Origin: Acidaminococcus hominis
GTDB taxonomy: Bacteria > Bacillota > Negativicutes > Acidaminococcales > Acidaminococcaceae
DNA: 64,000 nucleotides
Direction: 5' to 3'
Assembly: GCF_900291475.1 (NCBI RefSeq)
Contig: NZ_OLMM01000005.1
Location: 245,390-309,389, forward strand
Of this stretch, positions 58,309 to 64,000 are shown piece by piece (position 1 is the first letter of the stretch; each line of letters opens with the position of its first letter). The position numbers were made by a program, and so were the translations under genes. A model generated the notes under the pieces. That model saw nothing but the letters and a program-made list of their open reading frames with translations. It did no database searches and was not told where the DNA came from.

Positions 58309-59481
58309 ATGAACGAACAAAGTTTTTTCCAATTGTCCCAAGAAGCCGTAACCAGTCTGGCAGAACGTTTTGAGACTCCGCTGCTGGTGCTTTCCCTGGA
58401 CCAGGTGGAGAAAAACTATGATCTGCTGCAGGCTCATATTCCGCAGCTAAAAATTCATTATGCCATGAAAGCCAATCCGGATCTGCGGATCCTGGAATTG
58501 CTGATCAATAAAGGCTCCAGTTTTGACGTAGCTAGTGACGGGGAAATCCGCACCCTTTCCCAATTGGGCGTGGCCGGGGACCGGATGATCTACGCCAACC
58601 CCATTAAGATTGATGCCGGTTTTAAGGCCTGTGCCGATGCCGGTGTAACCCATATGACCTTTGACAGTGAATCGGAAATCCAAAAGATTGCCCAGCATTG
58701 CCCGGGAGCCACGGTTCTCCTGCGGCTGCGCATCGATAACCCCAAGGCCCATGTGGACCTGAACAAGAAATTTGGCGCACCCCTGGAAAAGGCGCTGGAC
58801 CTGATGCTGAAGGCCCAGGCTGCGGGCCTGGATATGGCCGGGGTGGCCTTCCATGTGGGCAGCCAGACGGTGGTGGCGGATCCCTATCTGCTGGCCCTGG
58901 ATATTACCAAAAAACTCATGCAGCAGGCCCGGGCCAAGGGTCTTACCATGCGCATTTTGGATATTGGCGGAGGTATGCCCATTCCGGAAACCGGCGTCCA
59001 CTACAACCTGTCCGCTCTGCTGGACCAGATAGCAGCCCGGCTAAATGAAGACTTCTCCGACCTGGAAATCTGGGCCGAACCGGGCCGGTACCTGTGCGGT
59101 ACGGCCATGAACCTGATTACCCGGGTTATCGGCGTCAATGAACGCAATGGCCAGACCTGGTATTTCCTGGACGACGGCATTTACGGCACGTTTTCCGGGG
59201 TAATCTTTGACCAATGGGATTTCAAACTGATCAGCTTCAAAAACAGCGGAAAAAAGATTCCGGCTACTTTTGCCGGCCCCAGCTGTGACTCCCTGGATAT
59301 TATGTTCCGGGGAAAGCTGACGGAACCCCTGGAAGTGGGGGATCTGCTGCTGGTGCCGGTATGCGGGGCGTATACTTCTGCTTCCGCCACCACCTTCAAT
59401 GGCTTTAAGAAAGCCCGGATTGTGGTCTGGGAAGAAGTCCAGGCGGAGCTGGGCCTGGAAAAAATGCAGCTGGCGGTATAA
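58309..59481 (+). CDS. Fold-III PLP lysine/ornithine decarboxylase
   Basis: 390 residues from ATG 58309 (AAAGGGGG upstream). Alanine-racemase-fold PLP enzyme: Schiff-base Lys54 in HYAMKANPD, HVGSQT, glycine-rich DIGGGMP, AEPGRY and the catalytic-cysteine motif GPSCDSLD. Length and motifs match the Selenomonas ruminantium lysine/ornithine decarboxylase (about 393 residues). In Negativicutes cadaverine or putrescine from such enzymes is linked to peptidoglycan and anchors the outer membrane. A diaminopimelate decarboxylase is less likely given the C-terminal motif and size. It has its own phased promoter and terminator. Confidence 0.85.
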   Translation: MNEQSFFQLSQEAVTSLAERFETPLLVLSLDQVEKNYDLLQAHIPQLKIHYAMKANPDLRILELLINKGSSFDVASDGEIRTLSQLGVAGDRMIYANPIKIDAGFKACADAGVTHMTFDSESEIQKIAQHCPGATVLLRLRIDNPKAHVDLNKKFGAPLEKALDLMLKAQAAGLDMAGVAFHVGSQTVVADPYLLALDITKKLMQQARAKGLTMRILDIGGGMPIPETGVHYNLSALLDQIAARLNEDFSDLEIWAEPGRYLCGTAMNLITRVIGVNERNGQTWYFLDDGIYGTFSGVIFDQWDFKLISFKNSGKKIPATFAGPSCDSLDIMFRGKLTEPLEVGDLLLVPVCGAYTSASATTFNGFKKARIVVWEEVQAELGLEKMQLAV

Positions 59482-59493
59482 GCTTTCCCCTAG

Positions 59494-59533
59494 AGCCCTT
59501 TTTGCCGAAGTATCCGGCAGAAAGGGCTTTTTG
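59494..59533 (+). terminator. Rho-independent terminator
   Basis: AGCCCTTT and TGCCG pair with CGGCA and AAAGGGCT, with T5 after. Confidence 0.85.
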
Positions 59534-59632
59534 TTTTCGGGTTTCTTTTGAGGCTTTGCCATTCTTGTGTTACAATAGTAGCATCTGTATCGGAGATCAA
59601 TCATAACAGATAGAAATAAGGAGAGATGATTC

Positions 59633-60742
59633 ATGAGTTCTACCAATTTGGAAATGGGTATTGTAGGGTTGCCCAACGTAGGAAAAAGTACACTATTCAA
59701 TGCCATTACCAAGGCAGGTGCTGAAGCAGCCAACTACCCGTTCTGTACCATAGAGCCCAACGTAGGGGTGGTGGACGTACCGGATGCGCGCCTGAAGGTG
59801 CTCAGCGAGATGTTCCATTCCAAGAAGATTGTGCCTGCCGGCATGCGTTTTGTGGATATTGCCGGGCTGGTGAAAGGTGCATCCAAGGGAGAAGGCCTGG
59901 GCAACAAGTTCCTGTCCCACATCCGGCAGACGGACGCCATTGCTGAAGTGGTGCGCTGCTTTGAAGACGGAAACATTACCCACGTGGAAGGTTCCATTGA
60001 CCCGGTCCGGGACGTGGAAATCATCAATACGGAGCTGTGCCTGGCGGACCTGGATTCCGTGGACAAGCAATTGGTGAAGGTTCAGAAGCTGATGAAATCC
60101 GGGGACAAGAAAGCCGCTGCCCGGGCAGAAGTGCTGAAAAAGATTTCTGCCGGCCTGGGCGACGCCGTGCCTGCCCGCCGGATGGAACTCACCGAGGACG
60201 AAAAGGACGCGGTAAAGGAACTGGATCTTTTGACCCTGAAGCCCATTCTGTACGTAGCCAATGTGTCCGAGGAAGAAGCGGCTGATGCTTCCGGCAATCC
60301 CTATGTGAAAGCCCTGGAAGATTATGCGGCCCAGGAACATGCCCAGGTTATCGTGATTTCTGCCAAGGTGGAAGAAGAAATTGCCGAACTGCCGGAAGCG
60401 GAAGCCAAGGAATACCTGGAAATGGAAGGGCTGACGGAAGCAGGTCTGGACCGGCTGATCAAAGCCGGCTTTAAGCTGCTGGGCTTACAGACTTTCCTTA
60501 CCGCCGGGGAAATGGAATCCCGGGCCTGGACCATTGTCCAGGGCTCTACCGCTCCCCAGGCTGCTGGTAAGATTCATTCCGATTTTGAAAAAGGGTTTAT
60601 TCGGGCGGAAATCGTCTCCTACGAGGATCTGGTTAAATGCGGTTCCAAACAGGCTGCCAAGGAAAAAGGCCTGGTACGGCTGGAAGGCAAGGACTACATC
60701 ATGCAGGATGGGGACGTGGTGGAATTCCGCTTTAACGTATAA
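59633..60742 (+). CDS. ychF: Redox-regulated P-loop ATPase YchF (Obg family)
   Basis: 369 residues. [15 protein letters not shown] (G1), [10 protein letters not shown] (G3) and ANVSEEEA in place of NKxD, the change that makes YchF prefer ATP. The coiled-coil insertion (about 130-175) and C-terminal TGS domain (about 285-369) are present. AAGGAG lies before ATG 59633. It binds ribosomes and takes part in stress responses. Confidence 0.96.
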   Translation: MSSTNLEMGIVGLPNVGKSTLFNAITKAGAEAANYPFCTIEPNVGVVDVPDARLKVLSEMFHSKKIVPAGMRFVDIAGLVKGASKGEGLGNKFLSHIRQTDAIAEVVRCFEDGNITHVEGSIDPVRDVEIINTELCLADLDSVDKQLVKVQKLMKSGDKKAAARAEVLKKISAGLGDAVPARRMELTEDEKDAVKELDLLTLKPILYVANVSEEEAADASGNPYVKALEDYAAQEHAQVIVISAKVEEEIAELPEAEAKEYLEMEGLTEAGLDRLIKAGFKLLGLQTFLTAGEMESRAWTIVQGSTAPQAAGKIHSDFEKGFIRAEIVSYEDLVKCGSKQAAKEKGLVRLEGKDYIMQDGDVVEFRFNV

Positions 60743-60756
60743 GGGAGATGACAACC

Positions 60757-61533
60757 ATGCTGTATGATACCCATACCCATGCCGACTATTCCTGTGATGC
60801 AGAGATGACCCTGCCCCAGGCCATCGAACGGGCCAAGGCGTTAAATATCGGGCTCATTCTGACGGAGCACTGGGACCGGTATTACCCCACCAATCCGGAA
60901 ATGTTCCTGTTCGATATTGACGATTATTTCCGGAAGAATACCCCCTACCGGACGGAACAGATTTTGCTGGGCATCGAAGTGGGCCTTCAGCCCCAGGCCA
61001 TTGAGGAAGACCGGAAAATGACCGCCGCCCATCCCTTTGACGAGGTGGTGGGGTCCATGCACTGCTTTTTGGGGAAGGATATGTACGAACCTTCCACCTA
61101 TGAGGGAATGACCAAGGAGCAGGCCGTCCGGGATTATCTGGAAGACTCCGTGCGCTGCCTAGAGCTGCACCCGGATTTTGATTCCTACGGCCATTTGGAC
61201 TATATCTGCCGGTATATGCCCTACCCGGATCCCAATCTGTATTACAAGGACAATCCGGAGCTGTGGGATAAGGTTTTCACCCTGCTGATTGAGCAGGACA
61301 AGGCCCTGGAAATCAACACCCGGCGTCTGGGCAACCCCCAGGTGATTCCGCCCTTGCAGGAGCTGTACAACCGGTTTGCCCAGCTGGGGGGCCGCTACGC
61401 TACCTTGGGCAGCGATGCCCATTATCCGGAGCACGTAGGCCGGGATTTGGCGGTGGGCAAGGCCATTGCCGATGCGGCAGGTTTGCAGCTGGTATACTAC
61501 AAAGAACGGAAACGGCAGCTTTGCCAAGAATAA
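60757..61533 (+). CDS. PHP-family phosphatase (histidinol-phosphatase type)
   Basis: 258 residues. ATG 60757 is preferred because GGGAG lies 9 nt upstream; ATG 60748 abuts that site. PHP metal motifs are DTHTHADYS, LTEHWD, GIEVG, GSMHCF, HLDYICRY and GSDAHYPEHVG. It may be a histidinol-phosphate or other sugar/nucleotide phosphatase; no his genes are nearby. It lies 14 nt after ychF. Confidence 0.87.
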   Translation: MLYDTHTHADYSCDAEMTLPQAIERAKALNIGLILTEHWDRYYPTNPEMFLFDIDDYFRKNTPYRTEQILLGIEVGLQPQAIEEDRKMTAAHPFDEVVGSMHCFLGKDMYEPSTYEGMTKEQAVRDYLEDSVRCLELHPDFDSYGHLDYICRYMPYPDPNLYYKDNPELWDKVFTLLIEQDKALEINTRRLGNPQVIPPLQELYNRFAQLGGRYATLGSDAHYPEHVGRDLAVGKAIADAAGLQLVYYKERKRQLCQE

Positions 61534-61539
61534 AAGCAG

Positions 61540-61567
61540 CAGGGGCCTTCGGGTCCCTGTTTTTTTC
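61540..61567 (+). terminator. Rho-independent terminator
   Basis: CAGGGGCC, tetraloop TTCG, GGTCCCTG with one G-U pair, T-run. Confidence 0.9.
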
Positions 61568-61610
61568 TGCCATTTTTGGCTGCTGCCATACAATTGTCAC
61601 GGCTCCTTGC

Positions 61611-61639
61611 TTGTTTTACGGGGCCTAGCCTGATATAAT
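61611..61639 (+). promoter_or_regulatory. Promoter of the nadD operon
   Basis: TTGTTT (61611-61616), 17-bp spacer, TATAAT (61634-61639). Confidence 0.6.
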
Positions 61640-61676
61640 ACACTAGTATCATCCTGTTTAAAAGGTGGGGAAGTGT

Positions 61677-62288
61677 ATGGGCCGTATGCGGCTGGGAATT
61701 TTTGGCGGGACCTTTGACCCGATCCATAAGGGACATCTGGCAATTGCTGAAGCCATGCAGCAGCAGCTGAAGCTGGACCGAATCCTGTTTATCCCGGATT
61801 ACCTGCCGCCCCACAAATTGCAGCAGCAGTGTTCCCCTTCGCCGGATCGCCTGGCCATGACCCTATTAGGGATTCAGGGGCATCCGCTTTTTACGGTTTC
61901 GGACCGGGAGCTGCGCCGGCGGGGCGTTTCCTATACGGTGGACACCCTGCACCAGCTGTACCGCCGTTACCATAGGTATTATGACCTGTACTTTCTCATT
62001 GGGGCGGATTCCGCCGAACAGCTGCCTACCTGGCACCGGATTCGGGAGGCCATGCGCTGCAGCATTTTTGCGGCAGCGGCCCGGCCTGGTTTTGCCCCTT
62101 ACAAGGAAAAGGTGACGAGAGCGCTGGCCCGGCAGGGCCTTACCCGGCTTGTGTGGGTGGATACGCCGGAAATCGATATTTCTTCAACCCAGATCCGCCA
62201 GCGGGTCCGGGCAGGACAAGCCATTGGGGACCTGGTTCCCCAGGCAGTAGCCGATTACATCAGACAAAGAGAGCTCTACCAGGGGTAG
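61677..62288 (+). CDS. nadD: Nicotinate-nucleotide adenylyltransferase
   Basis: 203 residues from ATG 61677 (AGGTGGGG upstream; GTG 61665 lies inside the signal). GIFGGTFDPIHKGHLAIAE holds the nucleotidyltransferase HxGH motif and ISSTQIRQRV the second motif. It adenylates nicotinate mononucleotide in NAD synthesis. It is first in the nadD-yqeK-lcp-rsfS operon, the order known from Firmicutes. Confidence 0.95.
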   Translation: MGRMRLGIFGGTFDPIHKGHLAIAEAMQQQLKLDRILFIPDYLPPHKLQQQCSPSPDRLAMTLLGIQGHPLFTVSDRELRRRGVSYTVDTLHQLYRRYHRYYDLYFLIGADSAEQLPTWHRIREAMRCSIFAAAARPGFAPYKEKVTRALARQGLTRLVWVDTPEIDISSTQIRQRVRAGQAIGDLVPQAVADYIRQRELYQG

Positions 62289-62325
62289 GGGTCTCTGTCT
62301 TTCTTTATAAGGAAGTGAGGGCAAT

Positions 62326-62913
62326 ATGGAACTGGAAGAAATGAAGCGGCGGCTGGCAAAAGAGCTGCCGGAAAAACGGTTTAAACATAGTGTGGCAGTT
62401 TGTGAAACCGCCATCCGCCTGGCCCGGATTCACGGGGTGGACGAAAAGAAGGCCGCCATTGCCGGCCTGATCCATGACAGCGGGCGGCAGATTCCCACCC
62501 GGGATTTTATCGCCAAGGCTGAAGAACTGGGCATTGACCTGGACGAAATTGAACGCTGTCAGCCCATCCTGATCCATTCCAAACTGGGCAAATACTACGC
62601 CCAGCACGAATTTGGGGTAACGGATCCGGATATTTTGAATGCCATCCGGTACCATACCACAGGCGCTGCCCATATGAGCCCCCTGTGCATGGTCATCTAC
62701 CTGGCGGATTTATTGGAGCCGGCCCGGGATTTCCCCAAAGTGGAGGAAATGCGGAAAATGGCCAAAAAGAGCTTGGAAACTACCATGCTGGCGGCCTACG
62801 CCAATACCATGGAATACCTGCTGGGTTCCCAGCTGCTGATTCACCCGGACTGCCTGGCCGGCTACAACGAACTGGCCATCCAGCTGAAAAAACCAAAGAA
62901 TAACAGGAGTTGA
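62326..62913 (+). CDS. yqeK: YqeK-type HD-domain bis(5'-nucleosyl)-tetraphosphatase
   Basis: 195 residues. HD-domain ligands are seen in KRFKHSVAVCETAIRLA, GLIHDSGRQIP, HSKLGKYYA, AIRYHTTG and VIYLADLLEP. It hydrolyses symmetrical dinucleoside tetraphosphates such as Ap4A. AAGGAAGTGAGG precedes the ATG. The stop lies 2 nt before the LCP gene start. Confidence 0.93.
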   Translation: MELEEMKRRLAKELPEKRFKHSVAVCETAIRLARIHGVDEKKAAIAGLIHDSGRQIPTRDFIAKAEELGIDLDEIERCQPILIHSKLGKYYAQHEFGVTDPDILNAIRYHTTGAAHMSPLCMVIYLADLLEPARDFPKVEEMRKMAKKSLETTMLAAYANTMEYLLGSQLLIHPDCLAGYNELAIQLKKPKNNRS

Positions 62914-62915
62914 CT

Positions 62916-63896
62916 ATGACAGAAGAGAACAATGCTGGCAAGCCGCATTACAAGAAGCGGCTGCGTAAAGGGCGATTGTTTTTTTGCCTTGTTCTGATTC
63001 TGGCCCTTTTTGGCAGCTGTTTTGCTGCCGGCATGAGAATCTACAACCGCTTTTTTCGGACCGATCCAGTGGCGGTGCAGACAGAAAAGGAAGACCACCT
63101 GTCCGAGGAAGCCTTTTCTGAACGCATCAACCTGCTGCTTTTGGGTACGGATGATGGGGACAGCGAAGACTTTGACAAGAATGCCCCCAAGCGGACGGAT
63201 GCCATGCTGCTGGTGAGCTTTGACCCGGCGAGGAACCGGGTGTCCGTGCTGAGCCTGCCCCGGGATACCCGGGTGCATATTCCCGGCCACAGCGGCTATG
63301 ATAAAATCAACGCCGCCTATGCCTACGGCGGGGTGAAGCTGGCCAAGCAGACGGTTTCCAACCTGCTCCAGGTGCCCATCGATTTTTATATGCAGGTGGA
63401 CTGGCAGGGCTTTATCAAAGTGGTGGATATGCTGGGCGGTGTGGACCTGGACGTGGAAAAGAATATGAACTACGAGGATCCCTATGCGGACCTGGAAATC
63501 CACCTGAACAAGGGCTTCCAGCACCTGGACGGGAAAAAGGCCGGGGAGTATGTGCGGTTCCGGCATGACGAAATGGGCGATATTGGCCGGGTGGAGCGGC
63601 AGCAGAAGTTCCTGAAGGCCCTGTCCAAGCAGGCCTTTACCATGGGCAACATGATGAAGATGCCCATGCTGATTTCCACGGCTACCCGCTACGTCCATAC
63701 GGATATGGATTTCCTCAGCATGGTGAAGGCAGCCAACTGTCTGAGAATGTTTGGCGAAAACGGGGTCCAGTCTGCCAGTCTGGAAGGCGATTTTGCCACC
63801 ATTGGCGGGGTGAGCTATTGGGTGACTACCCGGAGCAAGATTGGGGCAACCCTGGATGAACTGAAAATCCCTCATAAGCGGATTACTGAAGATTAA
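62916..63896 (+). CDS. LytR-CpsA-Psr (LCP) family cell-wall ligase
   Basis: 326 residues from ATG 62916 (CAGGAG upstream). A short cytoplasmic part and one membrane helix (about 20-42) precede the LCP domain with INLLLLGTDDGD, KRTDAMLLVSFD, SLPRDTRVHIPG, KINAAYAYGG, VDMLGGVDLDV and VRFRHDEMGDIGRVERQQ. LCP enzymes attach glycopolymers to peptidoglycan, or in diderms possibly other polymers. Its place between yqeK and rsfS is conserved. Confidence 0.93.
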   Translation: MTEENNAGKPHYKKRLRKGRLFFCLVLILALFGSCFAAGMRIYNRFFRTDPVAVQTEKEDHLSEEAFSERINLLLLGTDDGDSEDFDKNAPKRTDAMLLVSFDPARNRVSVLSLPRDTRVHIPGHSGYDKINAAYAYGGVKLAKQTVSNLLQVPIDFYMQVDWQGFIKVVDMLGGVDLDVEKNMNYEDPYADLEIHLNKGFQHLDGKKAGEYVRFRHDEMGDIGRVERQQKFLKALSKQAFTMGNMMKMPMLISTATRYVHTDMDFLSMVKAANCLRMFGENGVQSASLEGDFATIGGVSYWVTTRSKIGATLDELKIPHKRITED

Positions 63897-63936
63897 TGTG
63901 ATGATGGATGCGAGAAGTGAAGTAAGGAGTGATTGT

Positions 63937-64000
63937 ATGACAGAAAAAGAATTGGCCAACAAGATTGCGGCAGCTGCTGCAGACAAAAAAGCACAGGATA
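63937..64000 (+). CDS. rsfS: Ribosome silencing factor RsfS, 3' end cut by window edge
   Basis: Only the first 21 codons are inside the window (MTEKELANKIAAAAADKKAQ), with AAGGAGTGATTGT before the ATG. The sequence fits the RsfS (YbeB/Iojap) N-terminus, and the position after nadD-yqeK-lcp is the usual one. RsfS blocks subunit joining on the large ribosomal subunit in starvation. Confidence 0.8.
   Translation, partial: MTEKELANKIAAAAADKKAQD

Noticed and set aside
1-64000. tRNA, rRNA, CRISPR arrays, prophage or IS transposase genes
   Set aside because: Scanned by eye; no repeat-spacer pattern, transposase, integrase or tRNA-like sequence was recognised. A covariance-model search would be decisive for tRNAs.

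Overview
The window looks like a chromosome segment of an anaerobic, diderm Firmicute of the class Negativicutes, most like Acidaminococcus. This is inferred from gene content: a complete Rnf complex, a short CstA carrier, an ornithine/lysine-type decarboxylase of the Selenomonas kind, Firmicutes-type SOS boxes and a GC-rich third codon position. No rRNA, tRNA, CRISPR array, intact insertion sequence or prophage was seen.

Layout. (1) 1-15246 is a catabolic island holding two parallel sets of the same four gene families: an aconitase-superfamily hydratase, an MmgE/PrpD protein, a DUF6282 metal-hydrolase-like protein and LysR regulators. Two different di/tricarboxylate carriers lie among them. 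It reads as two related routes for taking up and dehydrating or hydrating organic acids; the substrates cannot be read from the sequence. (2) 15312-19447 is a compact signalling module on the minus strand: a histidine kinase/OmpR-type regulator pair and three small exported low-complexity proteins, two of them clearly paralogous and one carrying an interrupted PepSY domain. All four promoters carry the same 11-bp-phased direct repeat at the same distance from the -10 element, so this appears to be a self-contained autoregulated regulon and is the strongest candidate for an undescribed system. (3) 19450-19950 is a gene-free, highly folded stretch with repeated TTAG-N6-CTAA sites. (4) 19956-30218 (minus strand) holds the AmmeMemoRadiSam pair, a uracil-DNA glycosylase with a decayed partial copy beside it, and rnfCDGEAB-apbE followed by a NusG-II protein and a Gx transporter. 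(5) 30501-43566 (mostly plus) holds a radical SAM protein, an NlpC/P60 hydrolase, an AcoR-like regulator lacking GAFTGA, trmB, an FtsW/class B PBP pair, folD with a hairpin leader, a thioesterase divergent from an acyl-CoA ligase, a lipoprotein, DUF190 and an R2K ATP-grasp protein. (6) 43596-55779 holds a short inverted-repeat element, phoRB, a LexA-box-controlled YneA-like LysM protein, a DUF697 protein, a CstA carrier, a GlcD-type oxidase, a secreted protein, and a LysR/AtuA/DUF4387 locus. (7) 55931-64000 is housekeeping: a sirtuin, serS, a PLP decarboxylase with a striking phased promoter, ychF, a PHP phosphatase and the nadD-yqeK-lcp-rsfS operon, which runs off the right edge.

Protein family calls come from motifs recognised by eye. 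Promoters and operators are pattern calls and were not computed genome-wide.
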